From the NCBI GenBank assembly GCA_003223025.1, contig QHXR01000004.1:1-64000 (forward strand): 64,000 bases of DNA, written 5' to 3'. Shown here in pieces: positions 1 through 9,449 of this stretch. A model generated the notes under the pieces. The model was given only the letters and a program-made list of their open reading frames with translations. It searched no databases and had not been told where the DNA came from. The position numbers and the translations under genes are program-made. Numbering within the stretch: position 1 is the first letter of the stretch; the number at the start of each line of letters is the position of its first letter. This DNA comes from Acidobacteriota bacterium (GTDB lineage Bacteria; Acidobacteriota; Blastocatellia; Pyrinomonadales; Pyrinomonadaceae).

Positions 1-242
1 ATGAGCCATGGCCGAAGCATCTCCAAGTTGGGCAGCGTGTCGATATGCTTGTACAACTTGATGAAGACCTCTTGCGTCACATCTTCGGCCAGTCCGGGGT
101 CTTGCACGACGGATCGTGCCGCCCGAAAAACGGTACGATGGTGGAGTGTAAAAGCCTCCTCAAACCCGATCGTATCTGTCGCTCCAGCGGCCGCTGTTTG
201 TTCGGACATTGAGTCCACGAATATTTCCGTCGATTTGCTCAT
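1..242 (-). CDS. ECF-type RNA polymerase sigma factor, partial (C-terminus outside window)
   Basis: Reading leftward from an ATG at 242 gives 80 residues that run off the window. The visible part is sigma-70 region 2: an acidic start (FEEAFTLHHRTVFRAARSVV) followed by the core-binding helix DPGLAEDVTQEVFIKLYKHI and the start of region 2.4 (LRPWL). This layout is typical of extracytoplasmic-function sigma factors, which direct RNA polymerase to stress or envelope promoters. An in-frame stop sits 6 nt upstream of the ATG, so the start is 242, or the second Met at 209. Region 4 and any anti-sigma partner lie outside the window, so the subgroup cannot be assigned. Confidence 0.85.
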   Translation of the reverse strand, partial: MSKSTEIFVDSMSEQTAAAGATDTIGFEEAFTLHHRTVFRAARSVVQDPGLAEDVTQEVFIKLYKHIDTLPNLEMLRPWL

Positions 243-537
243 TCGTCAGCATTGATCAAATGCTTTTCACCTAAAATACACCACGCGCGGCGATTTTGTG
301 ACAGGAAATCAAATGCTGGCAATTTTTGCTTGAATAATGTCGATCGTGCCGAGAAATTCGGCACTTCGGAGGCTTATACGGCACAAGACTCGCACGTGTT
401 CCGTTTACCGGGACAATAATACAAACAGCCAGTCGGTGACGCCGATGTCAGTTGAAATTAGGAGGAAAAGCATCTAAACTTTTGAAACTTAACCTACCAG
501 CTTTCGTGAAGAAACACCGGAGGACCTCTTGTAGTAT

Positions 538-1014
538 ATGAACACCCGACTAAGGCGCTTGAAAGATCAGCGCGGATTTAACCTTATCGAATTGATGATC
601 GTTATCGCGATCATCGGACTGCTGATCGGTGTCGGCAGTATCGCCTGGGGCGCGATGATCAGAGCCGGAAACGAGAACGCTGCGGCTCAGACGCTCGATC
701 GTATCCGAACCTATCAGGCTCAGTACGCATCACGAAATCGAGGCAAGTTCGCTACCTTCGATCAGCTCGTTCAGGCATCGGGGCTCGATGAAAAATTCAC
801 GGGCGAACGTCCGGTTGTCAACGGCTACGTTTTCACGCTGACGCTCGAGGAGCCGTCGAGCACAAAACCGGGAGCCTATAAAGTAAACGCCGATCCACAG
901 GTCCCGACCGGGATCACCGCGACCGGAACTCGATTCTTTTATACGGACTCGGGTTTAGGAACGATCAAGGCAAACGACACTCAGCCGGCGAAGGCCGAAG
1001 ACCCATCAATTTAA
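538..1014 (+). CDS. Type IV prepilin-like protein (PilA/GspG class)
   Basis: The 158-residue product begins with a class III leader: a basic N-terminus, then the prepilin peptidase site QRG/FNLIE at about residue 14, then a hydrophobic alpha-1 helix (LMIVIAIIGLLIGV). Glu5 of the mature protein, needed for methylation and assembly, is present. The globular part is short and has no obvious disulfide pair. Such proteins are inserted in the inner membrane, cleaved by PilD and polymerised into pili or type II pseudopili. A GGAGG lies about 14 nt before the ATG, which is slightly long spacing. No other pil or gsp gene is in the window, so it is an orphan; major pilin and minor pseudopilin are both possible. 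Confidence 0.88.
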   Translation: MNTRLRRLKDQRGFNLIELMIVIAIIGLLIGVGSIAWGAMIRAGNENAAAQTLDRIRTYQAQYASRNRGKFATFDQLVQASGLDEKFTGERPVVNGYVFTLTLEEPSSTKPGAYKVNADPQVPTGITATGTRFFYTDSGLGTIKANDTQPAKAEDPSI

Positions 1015-1016
1015 TT

Positions 1017-1160
1017 TGGGATTGGGGATTTGGGATTGGGGATTTAGGTCTCGGTTTTAAGTTTCGATTCGAGCTTTCGGTTTGAGATTTCAGATTCCGA
1101 ATTTCGAATTTCAAATTTGATTTCGGGTTTCGAGCTTCGGTTTTCAATTTCGAATCTAAA
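1017..1160. repeat. Degenerate 7-nt periodic array
   Basis: Just after the prepilin stop, about 145 nt keep a 7-nt period. The units begin as near-exact GGGATTT/GGGATTG copies and drift into units such as GTTTCGA, TTCGAAT and TTCAAAT. No gene is supported here. The same 7-nt period appears in other gaps of this window (51742-52097, 52473-52507, 61735-61833). Confidence 0.75.
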
Positions 1161-1168
1161 TTAACATC

Positions 1169-1243
1169 GCCGACTTAGCTCAGTGGTAGAGCACTCGCTT
1201 CACACGCGATAGGCCACAAGTTCGAATCTTGTAGTCGGCACCA
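1169..1243 (+). tRNA. tRNA-Val (anticodon CAC), CCA encoded
   Basis: A full cloverleaf is visible: acceptor stem GCCGACT (1169-1175) pairs with AGTCGGC (1233-1239); D-stem GCTC/GAGC; T-arm ACAAG-TTCGAAT-CTTGT; discriminator A at 1240; CCA at 1241-1243. The seven-base anticodon loop TTCACAC (1199-1205) places CAC at 1201-1203, which reads GUG valine codons. The anticodon stem has one C-T mismatch at its outer pair. A strong terminator follows. Confidence 0.95.
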
Positions 1244-1252
1244 AGAAAGTCG

Positions 1253-1283
1253 AAGGGCGTCCGTTTGGACGCCCTTAGTTTTT
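1253..1283 (+). terminator. Rho-independent terminator after tRNA-Val
   Basis: A perfect 10-bp stem (AAGGGCGTCC / GGACGCCCTT) with a GTTT loop is followed by AG and five T residues. It lies 10 nt after the tRNA CCA and separates the tRNA from the convergent channel gene. Confidence 0.9.
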
Positions 1284-1306
1284 GTCCGCAAACCCGAGTC
1301 GGACCG

Positions 1307-2065
1307 CTATGGTTTTGGCCCGGCTTTTTTCTGCTGCTTTTTCTGCTTTCTCTCTTCCCTCTTTTTCTTTCGCTCCCGCTCTTCCTCTTCCTCCTGCTCT
1401 TCCATTCGTCCTTCAACGAACCAGCTCGCGGCGAACCCGGTAAATGTTCCGACAAGCCCGGCACCGACCGTCATCAGAACAGCAGCGATGATCCTGCCTT
1501 CGGCGGTCACCGGATACTTGTCGCCATATCCGACAGTTGTGATCGTAACGTACGACCACCACAGCGCATCGCCTGCCGTCTTGATGTTGCTGTTCGGATC
1601 GTCTTCGACTTGCAGGATCGCGACGGATGAAAAGATGACCATGAGGACCGCAATTATCGCGACCGAACTAAAAGCTCCCTGCACGCGGTGGCGGAAGACG
1701 TGATTCGCGAAGTCTCTTATCGACCTGAAGGCCCTCAGAACTCTCAGCAGCCTGAACAAACGAAGCGCCCGGCCGACGCGAAAATACTGGAGCGTTGGGA
1801 TGCTGGACAGAAGATCGATCCAACCCCATTTCATGAATTCTCGCTTACTCTCTGCGCGGTAGAAGCGAATGCAAAAATCGATCAGGAAAACGCCGCAAAT
1901 AAAATCGTCGATCAGCGAAAGCAATCTCGATAACTCGGGATTGAGCTTAAAGAACGTGTCGATCACGAGGGCCACCAGTACGTAGATCGAAAGAACAACG
2001 ATCAGTATATTGAGAAATCCCAGCCGGTTTCTCTCGGCGATTTTGTCTGCAGGTTCCTCGGTCAT
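1307..2065 (-). CDS. Voltage-gated-like potassium channel (ion transport family)
   Basis: The 252-residue protein has the six-helix Kv-type layout: S1 near residues 18-38, S2/S3 near 50-90, an arginine-rich S4 (RVGRALRLFRLLRVLRAFR, about 97-115), S5, pore helix and the selectivity filter TITTVGYGD, then S6. This predicts a tetrameric inner-membrane K+ channel. No cyclic-nucleotide or RCK domain follows S6. Instead there is a tail of about 30 residues made almost only of Glu, Lys, Arg and Gln, probably a charged coiled coil. The gene is convergent with tRNA-Val. Assignment rests on the filter and S4; gating is not predictable. Confidence 0.92.
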   Translation of the reverse strand: MTEEPADKIAERNRLGFLNILIVVLSIYVLVALVIDTFFKLNPELSRLLSLIDDFICGVFLIDFCIRFYRAESKREFMKWGWIDLLSSIPTLQYFRVGRALRLFRLLRVLRAFRSIRDFANHVFRHRVQGAFSSVAIIAVLMVIFSSVAILQVEDDPNSNIKTAGDALWWSYVTITTVGYGDKYPVTAEGRIIAAVLMTVGAGLVGTFTGFAASWFVEGRMEEQEEEEERERKKKREERKQKKQQKKAGPKP

Positions 2066-2598
2066 ACGAAGTAACGGGATGTGTTTGCAAGGGATCCGGA
2101 AACGGTTTGAGGCATCCGAAATGTAGCACCAAGAATCGTTACAAGCAAAAGCTATCCAAAGTGAAGCACCTCCTGGCTCTGCGAGGGATTATCCGGTTTT
2201 GCGCACTAAAAACTTTAATGACGCATCTCCGATCCGTATGCTACATTACTGAGTACTAATTCAGATCGTTTACGAGTCCCGGGTAGGATTGCCAAACTTT
2301 TATCTGACTAACTTCAGTTCACCTGAGTCAGATAAACCGATCTTCTAGCAGGCTGGGCGGAAACTTTGTAATTTCGTCCCGGCATTTACGGTTCCCCCGG
2401 GCTGTAAGGTGCACGCATGCATTTAGCAATTTTCAGATCCTATTTTTCGGCTTTCCAACAAGTTTTTGCTCCTGCTTTCGTTTATCGCTCCTTCATAACT
2501 CGTCTTCCTTCTTTACCTTCTCCTTCATATAACGACAGACCGGGGCTAAGTATCGGACGTTACCGGACTGATTTGCAGTGACGGACTAAGAACCATCT
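2066..2598. other. Divergent intergenic region between channel and sensor-EBP genes
   Basis: This 533-nt gap holds the upstream regions of two divergently transcribed genes. No ORF in it has recognisable protein character. The only clear structure is the inverted repeat at 2299-2336. A pyrimidine-rich tract (CTCCTTC/CTTCCTTC) runs about 2470-2530. Confidence 0.6.
2299..2336. promoter_or_regulatory. 11-bp inverted repeat, candidate operator
   Basis: TTTATCTGACT (2299-2309) and AGTCAGATAAA (2326-2336) are perfect reverse complements separated by 16 nt. A smaller TCAG/CTGA pair is nested within. There is no T-tract, so a terminator is unlikely. It lies 263 nt upstream of the sensor-activator gene. 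Confidence 0.5.
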
Positions 2599-5500
2599 AT
2601 GCCACTTGCTCTCTCCAAAATGGCACAACGACCTCGACGGCTAAATCTCTTGGCCGCGCGGATCCTGATGGCGTTTTTAATCTTGGGGCCTATGGCATTT
2701 TCAGCTTCGACGCAGGATGCCGACGATGCAAAAAAGAAGAGTGTACTGATCATCTATGACGAGCGGGACAAACTGCCAGGCTTGGCTGTCCTCGATAAGA
2801 GCATTCGCGCCGGCCTTCTGGGTGCGAATGCGTTCAATGTCGAAATCTACAGCGAGAACTTAGATCGTTCGCGCTTTCCGGGGAAAGAATACGACGACAT
2901 CCTCGCTGACTATTTCCGTGACAAGTACGCTTCTAAAAAACTAGACGCCGTCATCGCCGTAATGGGCCCGTCGCTCGATTTCGCGGTCGCTCACGCCGAT
3001 GAGTTCGCGGCAGCCACCCCAATAATTTTCTGCGGCGTCGACAAACGAGAAATTGAATCGCGCCACCTTGGTCCGAACGTGACTGGTCTCCTGATGCGAC
3101 GCGAGTTCAAAGGGACCTTGGACCTCGCACTGAAGTTACAACCTCAAACAAGAAGGGTGATCTTCATCTCAGGTTCGTCGGCGTTCGACCAGCGCATAGC
3201 GGAACAGGCGGAGGGAGAGCTGCGGCAATATCAGGACAAGATCGCGATCGAATACTGGACCGATTTCGAACTCGACGAGCTAATCAAGAATGTCTCGGAA
3301 CTTCCGCCCGACACAGTGATCCTCCTCTCGACGGTCTTCAGTGACAAAACCGGCAAATCATTTGTCCCGCATGACGTCGTCTCGAGCATTTCGAAGCATT
3401 CAAGCGTTCCGGTATATGGCTTTCTCGATCAGTTCGTCGGACGCGGGATTGTCGGAGGTCATGTTTACAGCACGGAAGCTCAGGGAAACAAGGTTGCCGC
3501 CATCACGCTACAGATCCTCTCCGGAGAAAGCCCGAATGAAGTACCGATTCAGGAAGTATCGACCAGCAGCGATCTCTTCGACTGGCGAGAGCTGCGGCGA
3601 TGGAACCTTCCCGCCGAGAACCTTCCTTCAGGTGCGGTTTTTCAGTTTAGAGAGCCGACGCCATGGGAAGAATACCGCGGCTACGGAATCGCCATTTTGG
3701 CGCTATTGATTCTCGAGAGTTTCCTTGTTGTCAGCCTGGTATTGTCCCGGCGATGGCAGCGGAAAGCAGAACTGGAACGAAACGAATTCCAGACCCTCGC
3801 CGCGGCTGAGCACGAACGGCTAAACGAGGTTGTCGCAAACGTTCCCGGTATCGTCTGGGAATCGCGGACCACCGACGAAACTGGTCGGCGAAGAGCTCGG
3901 TTCGTCAGCGGATACGTAGAACAGATGCTCGGATATACGGTTGATGAATGCCTGAGCGATTCGGGATTCATCGCGTCAAAGATCGTCGATGAGGACCGCG
4001 AAGCTTACTTGAGTCAGGCCGAGTCCGTGTTTCGGACAGGCGAGCCGGGCGACACCCGCTTCCGTTGTATTACCAAGGACGGCCGTACGATATGGGCTGA
4101 ATCCCACATCGTGCCGATATACGACGAGTCGCAACGGGCCGTCGGACTGCGCGGTGTCACGATGGACATCACACAGCGCAAGAAGGCAGAAGAGGAATTG
4201 GGTTCGAAGGAAAAACAGTTGACCGAAGCGCAGCGGCTGGCGCAGGTAGGAAACTGGGAGTGGGATTCCAAAACGGACACGGTCACGTGGTCTAACGAGA
4301 TCTACCGGATCTACGGAATGGATTCCGAAAAGCCCGCTGCCAGCTTCGCCGAACATGTCCGGCTTTACACCCCCGACAGTTGGAAACGTCTCGAAGGTGC
4401 GGTTTCAGAAGCACTGAGTCGCGGAACGCCGTATGAGCTCGAGGTCGAAATAGTGCGGGCTGACGGTCAACACGCCTGGGGCAGCGCCCGTGGCGAAGCC
4501 GTCCGCAACAACGGAGACGTTAATCTCCGCGGCACGCTTCAAGACATCACGGCTCGCAAGAAGGCGGATGAAGCGGTTCGCGAAAGCGAAACCAGATTCC
4601 AAAACTTGGCCGATGCTGCTCCGGTTCTTATCTGGATAGCCGATCCGGATATGCAATGTACTTACTTCAACCGGAAAGTCCTGGAGTTTACGGGACTCGC
4701 TTTGGAAGAATTGTGTGGTCAAGGCTGGCTTGGACTTGTGCACGAAGGTGATGTGGATAGATGCGTAGCCGCGATCACTGAAGGATACAAGGATCGGGTT
4801 CCGTTCTTCGTCGAATACAGACTGCGAGCGGCGAGCGGCGAGTATCGTTGGATCTTCGACACCGGTTCGCCTCAATTCTCAACGAGCGGAGAATTTATCG
4901 GCTACGTCGGATCTGCGATCGACATCACCGATCTTCGTATGGCGGACGAGGCCATTCGAGAGAGCGAGGCCCGGTTCCGGCACTTGGCCGACACGGCTCC
5001 GGTTCTTATGTGGATGGCCGGTCCCGACATGGCTATCACGTTCTTCAACCGGTTCTATCGCGAATACACGGGACAACAGACCCCGAGCTTAGCCGGAGAC
5101 AATTGGTTGAAGTTCGTCCACGAAGACGACCGCGCGTACTGCGAGCAGAGTTTTACCACGGCACGCGAGAATCGCAATCCGTTTGTTATGGAGTATCGAG
5201 TACGGCGTGCCGACGGCGAGTTCCGTTGGATCTACGGAACGGCGGCGCCGCGATTCGCCGCGGACGGAAAATTCCTCGGCTACATCGGCTCCCAGGTCGA
5301 TATCTCCGATCGAAAATCGGCGGAGGAAGGTTTGAAAGCCGCGCTCGAACAGATCTATGAGCTAAAGAATCAGCTTCACGAAGAAAATGTCTATCTAAAA
5401 GAAGTCATCAAACTGGAACATCATTTCGAAGAGATCATCGGATCGAGCGATGCACTGAAGTATGTTCTGTTCAAGATCGAGCAGGTCGCGCCGACGGATT

Positions 5501-6372
5501 CGACAGTCCTGATCACCGGAGAAACCGGAACCGGAAAGGAATTGGTAGCACGTGCTATCCATAGTACGAGTCTTCGAAAAGATCGACCGCTTGTAAAAGT
5601 AAATTGTGCGGCCCTTTCACCGAGCTTGGTCGAGAGTGAACTGTTCGGTCACGAACGCGGTGCATTTACCGGAGCTGCGTCACGGAAGATCGGCAGGTTC
5701 GAGCTGGCTGACGGGGCTACGATTTTTCTTGATGAGGTCGGTGAGCTTCCCCTGGAACTGCAACCTAAGCTTCTGCGACTTCTGCAGGAAGGCGAGTTCG
5801 AACGTCTCGGCAGCTCTACGACGCTTAAGGCCGATGTGCGGATCATGGCCGCGACAAATCGCAATCTCGAAGCCGAGGTTCAGGCCGGGCGATTTCGCGG
5901 CGATCTGCTTTTCCGACTGAATGTTTTTCCCGTCACCGTGCCTCCGCTCAGGGAACGCAAGGAAGACATCGCTGAATTGGTCCAGCACTTCGTTAATAAG
6001 TTTTCGAAGAAACTTGGAAAGACGATAACCGAGGTCAGCCCAGGGACAATCCGAAGTCTGAATCAGTATCACTGGCCGGGGAACATTCGAGAGCTTGCTA
6101 ACGTGATCGAGCGGGCCGTTATCGGGTCGACCGGGGAATCGTTACAACTCGTCGAACAGCCCGGCGAGCAAAAGGGACTTAAAGATACAACCGAGCCACT
6201 GGATTCGCTCGCCAGCAATGAGCGTAAACACATTATTAAAACTCTCCTCAGCACCGGCTGGCGTATAGAAGGACCGAACGGTGCAGCTCGTATCCTTGGT
6301 GTAAATCCAAGTACGCTTCGGACGCGCATGGGCAAACTCGGAATCGTCAAATCCGATTCGAGCACGGTCTAG
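2599..6372 (+). CDS. Membrane sensor fused to sigma-54 activator (periplasmic ABC-binding-like, four PAS, AAA+, Fis HTH)
   Basis: The 1257-residue product has an N-terminal signal anchor (about 18-36), a periplasmic domain like ABC-transporter substrate-binding proteins (about 48-340), a second transmembrane helix (about 358-382), then four PAS/PAC repeats (about 400-925; two contain near-identical ADxAPVLxW openings). A full AAA+ domain follows: Walker A GETGTGKE near 974, the sigma-54-contacting loop GAFTGA near 1021, Walker B and the arginine-finger region. A Fis-type HTH closes the protein ([19 protein letters not shown]). The intact GAFTGA predicts real sigma-54 activation. Sensor and activator are one membrane-anchored chain, with no kinase or receiver step. 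Targets are unknown. Confidence 0.93.
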   Translation: MPLALSKMAQRPRRLNLLAARILMAFLILGPMAFSASTQDADDAKKKSVLIIYDERDKLPGLAVLDKSIRAGLLGANAFNVEIYSENLDRSRFPGKEYDDILADYFRDKYASKKLDAVIAVMGPSLDFAVAHADEFAAATPIIFCGVDKREIESRHLGPNVTGLLMRREFKGTLDLALKLQPQTRRVIFISGSSAFDQRIAEQAEGELRQYQDKIAIEYWTDFELDELIKNVSELPPDTVILLSTVFSDKTGKSFVPHDVVSSISKHSSVPVYGFLDQFVGRGIVGGHVYSTEAQGNKVAAITLQILSGESPNEVPIQEVSTSSDLFDWRELRRWNLPAENLPSGAVFQFREPTPWEEYRGYGIAILALLILESFLVVSLVLSRRWQRKAELERNEFQTLAAAEHERLNEVVANVPGIVWESRTTDETGRRRARFVSGYVEQMLGYTVDECLSDSGFIASKIVDEDREAYLSQAESVFRTGEPGDTRFRCITKDGRTIWAESHIVPIYDESQRAVGLRGVTMDITQRKKAEEELGSKEKQLTEAQRLAQVGNWEWDSKTDTVTWSNEIYRIYGMDSEKPAASFAEHVRLYTPDSWKRLEGAVSEALSRGTPYELEVEIVRADGQHAWGSARGEAVRNNGDVNLRGTLQDITARKKADEAVRESETRFQNLADAAPVLIWIADPDMQCTYFNRKVLEFTGLALEELCGQGWLGLVHEGDVDRCVAAITEGYKDRVPFFVEYRLRAASGEYRWIFDTGSPQFSTSGEFIGYVGSAIDITDLRMADEAIRESEARFRHLADTAPVLMWMAGPDMAITFFNRFYREYTGQQTPSLAGDNWLKFVHEDDRAYCEQSFTTARENRNPFVMEYRVRRADGEFRWIYGTAAPRFAADGKFLGYIGSQVDISDRKSAEEGLKAALEQIYELKNQLHEENVYLKEVIKLEHHFEEIIGSSDALKYVLFKIEQVAPTDSTVLITGETGTGKELVARAIHSTSLRKDRPLVKVNCAALSPSLVESELFGHERGAFTGAASRKIGRFELADGATIFLDEVGELPLELQPKLLRLLQEGEFERLGSSTTLKADVRIMAATNRNLEAEVQAGRFRGDLLFRLNVFPVTVPPLRERKEDIAELVQHFVNKFSKKLGKTITEVSPGTIRSLNQYHWPGNIRELANVIERAVIGSTGESLQLVEQPGEQKGLKDTTEPLDSLASNERKHIIKTLLSTGWRIEGPNGAARILGVNPSTLRTRMGKLGIVKSDSSTV

Positions 6373-6669
6373 TTTTCGATCCTTCCGCTCCTCCTCTTTC
6401 TTCCGTTTACATTACATAAAGACTGACGTCGAAATCCGGTTGAGATTCCGCGGTATTTCGTGGGAAAACAGGCAGGGCGCGGTATTCCGCGTCGGGAAGC
6501 AAGGAATTAACCCATCTGAAGACAGGTCCATCAATTAGTTAACTCGTCTGATCCTAAGCACTTAACTCGAGAATGCCGAAGTCGGGCCACGGTGGCATAT
6601 CCATTGCACTATTACACTCCGTTCAGTCCAAGATCATTTTCAATAACTCAGAAGGGGATGGATCCGAAT

Positions 6670-7017
6670 ATGGATAAAAGTAGATCTACGTCCGACGCAA
6701 GACGCAGGGAGCTTATGGTTTCGAATACCGAAATCACCGTTCAACCGGAGCACCGAAAAGAGTTTTTTCAAACGGTCTCGGCGATCAGCAACAAGATCCG
6801 GGGCGAAAAAGGCTGTGTCAGCTTTCGTCTTTTTGAAGAGGCTGGAAATGAGAATTCGCTGATGTTGGTCGGCGAATGGGACAACAAGGCGTACTGGGAA
6901 CTTCACTCGGCCGGCGAGAACTTCGCTATCTTGCACGGATCAGTGCAGGTCCTGAGCATACGTTCCAAGATCGGTCATAAATTGCTCAGTGTCCTGGAAG
7001 ACGGAGAAGGTTCATGA
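6670..7017 (+). CDS. Antibiotic biosynthesis monooxygenase (ABM)-fold protein
   Basis: A 115-residue protein carrying a single ABM domain: EITVQPEHRKEFFQTVSAI, then GCVSFRLFEEAGNENSLMLVGEWDNKAYWELH, the pattern of small dimeric ferredoxin-like proteins such as YgiN and heme-degrading monooxygenases. The start is uncertain. An AAGGGG box ends 12 nt before ATG 6670, ATG 6658 is too close to it, and ATG 6715 also has a GGGA box and begins at the domain edge. The stop overlaps the next ATG (ATGA), so it is translationally coupled to the histidine kinase. The pairing suggests a role near signal perception, but catalysis cannot be inferred. Confidence 0.78.
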   Translation: MDKSRSTSDARRRELMVSNTEITVQPEHRKEFFQTVSAISNKIRGEKGCVSFRLFEEAGNENSLMLVGEWDNKAYWELHSAGENFAILHGSVQVLSIRSKIGHKLLSVLEDGEGS

Positions 7018-8510
7018 GCGAAATCGCACTTTATCAAAACGAGATCGGCAACTCCCTGAGGCGTGTCGTTGAGAACACGGAACGAGAATCAAAGCTTGTT
7101 CAATCGATTATCGACGCCTCGGGATCCAGCATCGTCATCATCGACGAAAAACGCTCGATCGTTTTTGTGAACAGGGCGTGGCGCCAGTTCGCTAACCGGA
7201 CAGGCTCTTTGAACGGCGAGTACGGTCTCGGGAAAACGTATCCGGAGATCTCGTGCGGTATAGTTTCGACCGGACCGAAAGACGCCGTTGCTTTGCGGGA
7301 CGGAATAAAACAGGTCATCCGCGGCGAAGAGATCGAGTTCGAGATGCGATACCGGTGCACCGCCGTTGCCGGACCGATGTGGATAGCGATCCACGCTTCC
7401 GCGTTTCTTCGTTCGTCTCAACAAGGCGGGCGTCTCATCATGATCGCGCATGACGATATTTCGCTGAACGAGCTTGCATCTGCGGACAGTCGAAAGGACG
7501 AGCAGCGCTTCCGGCGTCTATTGGAGACCACGAATATCGTTCCGTGGGAACGTGCTGCGGGCGATTCTCGATTTGCCTACGTCGGTGAACAGATAACCGA
7601 TCTCTTTGGCTTTTCGACTGAGCAGTGGAAGCAAGACGATTTCTGGACAAGCCGGATTCACACCGATGACGTCGAACGCGTTACCGCCGAATACTCAAAT
7701 CTTTCACCACTGGCCGACCATTTTCGGTCCGAGTACAGGATGATCGCCAAAGACGGCCGCGTCATCTGGATCGAGGATCATGTCGACGTTGTCCGAGAGT
7801 GGGCGAAGCGGCCGACGATGCACGGTTTTATGACCGACATCTCCGAGCGGAAACATGCGGAGTCGATCACGAAAGATCTTAGTCGCCGTCTGATAAACGC
7901 GCAGGAAGAGGAGCGAAAACGGATCGCACGCGAGCTTCACGACGATCTCAATCAACGCGTAGCTCTGATCTCGATCGAGCTTGAGCAAGTCGCTCAGACT
8001 GCGATGCAAAATCCGTCCGCGTTATCGGGTCGCCTCGGCAGCATCAAGCAGAAAGTTTCGGAGATCTCGAACGAGATACACCGGATGTCGTATGAGCTGC
8101 ACCCTTCGAAGCTCGAGCATCTCGGACTCGTGCCCGCGCTGCGAAGCTTCTGCAGCGAGCTCGCCCGGAGCCGTGCGATAAAGATCGACTTTCAAGGCGG
8201 AAAACTTCCGGAGTCGCTGAATCGAGACATTACCCTTTGCGTGTTTCGTACAGCTCAAGAAGCGTTACAGAACGCTTCGAAGCACAGCGGAGCCGCGGAA
8301 GTAAAAGTGACTTTGAATGCGACGGAGAAACAACTCGAGTTGACTATCACCGATGAGGGTTGTGGGTTTATTCCGACGCACGAAAAGATGACCAAGGGGC
8401 TGGGAATAACAAGTATGCAGGAACGTATCCACCACGTTGGCGGAACATTCAAAGTGATCTCGGAACGCTCGAGAGGCACAACAGTTCGCGTGACCGTACC
8501 GATAGCCTAA
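7014..8510 (+). CDS. PAS-PAS histidine kinase, NarL/DegS type (HisKA_3 + HATPase)
   Basis: This 498-residue kinase has no membrane segment, so it is probably cytoplasmic. Two PAS domains lie at about 28-150 and 162-285; the second ends in the PAC-like DGRVIWIEDHVDV and MTDISERK. The dimerisation/phosphoacceptor domain has the HisKA_3 box EEERKRIARELHDDL with His at about residue 309. The ATPase part follows: FRTAQEALQNASKHSGA (N box), DEGCGF (G1 box) and GLGITSMQERI (G2). Kinases of this class phosphorylate LuxR/NarL-type regulators, and one starts 92 nt downstream. It overlaps the ABM gene by 4 nt. The ligand of the PAS domains is unknown. Confidence 0.93.
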   Translation: MSEIALYQNEIGNSLRRVVENTERESKLVQSIIDASGSSIVIIDEKRSIVFVNRAWRQFANRTGSLNGEYGLGKTYPEISCGIVSTGPKDAVALRDGIKQVIRGEEIEFEMRYRCTAVAGPMWIAIHASAFLRSSQQGGRLIMIAHDDISLNELASADSRKDEQRFRRLLETTNIVPWERAAGDSRFAYVGEQITDLFGFSTEQWKQDDFWTSRIHTDDVERVTAEYSNLSPLADHFRSEYRMIAKDGRVIWIEDHVDVVREWAKRPTMHGFMTDISERKHAESITKDLSRRLINAQEEERKRIARELHDDLNQRVALISIELEQVAQTAMQNPSALSGRLGSIKQKVSEISNEIHRMSYELHPSKLEHLGLVPALRSFCSELARSRAIKIDFQGGKLPESLNRDITLCVFRTAQEALQNASKHSGAAEVKVTLNATEKQLELTITDEGCGFIPTHEKMTKGLGITSMQERIHHVGGTFKVISERSRGTTVRVTVPIA

Positions 8511-8602
8511 TAGGCAAAAGGCTATCGTCGGTAGATCTCAACGCAGTCGTTTTAATCAGAAAATTCGGACGGTAACTACATCCCAATAAAAAGGAGTTTG
8601 CT

Positions 8603-9244
8603 ATGAAACGCACACGAATAATTCTCGCTGATGACCACACGATGTTGATGGATGCGGTAAGAAATCTTCTCGAACCGGAATACGACGTCGTGGGCACGTT
8701 TCCCAACGGAGAGGAGTTGATCAGGGCCGCCGAGCTGCTCGCCCCGGACATCGTCATCCTCGACGTCTGCATGCCGACACTCAACGGGCTCACCGCATGT
8801 GCCAGGCTCCGGACGATGCTGCCGAAGGTCAAGATCATCTTTCTTACGATGAATCAGGATGCGGAGACGGCGGGCGAAGCGTTTCGTAACGGCGCGAACG
8901 GCTATGTCCTCAAAACATCGGCTGCGTCCGAGTTGGTCGCCGCGATCCGAGAAGTACTTCGTGGCGGGTATTTCGCGACCCCTAGCCTGACAGAAGGAAT
9001 GATAGGTTCGTTCGTCCAGAACTTCAAAAAGATGAAACCCGCGACGTCGTTAACGGTGAGACAAAAAGAAGTCCTGCAACTGCTGATGGAAGGCCGTTCG
9101 ATGAAACAGGTCGCATGCGCTCTGAACATCGCACCTCGTACCGTCGCGTTCCATAAGTACTCGATGATGGAGACCCTCAACATCAGCTCCAGTGCGGAAT
9201 TGATCTCGTACGGTCTGTCGACACAACATCAGGCACAATACTAG
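8603..9244 (+). CDS. NarL/LuxR-family response regulator
   Basis: The 213-residue protein has an N-terminal receiver (acidic pocket D10-D11, phospho-acceptor D54 in DIVILDVCMP, Thr in IIFLTMNQ, Lys in GYVLKTSA) and a C-terminal LuxR HTH (LTVRQKEVLQLLMEGRSMKQVACALNIAPRTVAFHK). An AAGGAG box sits 8 nt before the ATG. It directly follows the NarL-type kinase, which is its likely partner, and would bind DNA as a phosphorylated dimer. It is one of the few transcription factors in the window and so a candidate for recognising the dyads described elsewhere, but nothing in the sequence links them. Confidence 0.93.
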   Translation: MKRTRIILADDHTMLMDAVRNLLEPEYDVVGTFPNGEELIRAAELLAPDIVILDVCMPTLNGLTACARLRTMLPKVKIIFLTMNQDAETAGEAFRNGANGYVLKTSAASELVAAIREVLRGGYFATPSLTEGMIGSFVQNFKKMKPATSLTVRQKEVLQLLMEGRSMKQVACALNIAPRTVAFHKYSMMETLNISSSAELISYGLSTQHQAQY

Positions 9245-9449
9245 ATCCGTCCCAAGCCAGTCGGCCCGACGCTCAAATTTTTTCTACCGAGCACTGCAAC
9301 GACAACCGAACAGACGCACACGAGAATTCTCGTACTGGTATTTCTGACAGTGTTTTATACCACCTGGACAAGGCAAAATCAGTACAGTTCAGCAAACGTA
9401 TTTAATTCGATGCCGTACTTCGACCATCGTCTTCGATTAACGTACTCGA

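Noticed and set aside
1-255. 84-codon rightward ORF at the left edge
   Set aside because: It is antisense to the leftward sigma-70 region 2 sequence, which has clear protein motifs.
365-392. Two GG-N10-GC patterns upstream of the prepilin gene, as possible sigma-54 promoters
   Set aside because: They lack the TGG and TTGC context of a real -24/-12 element and lie about 150 nt from the start; too weak to call.
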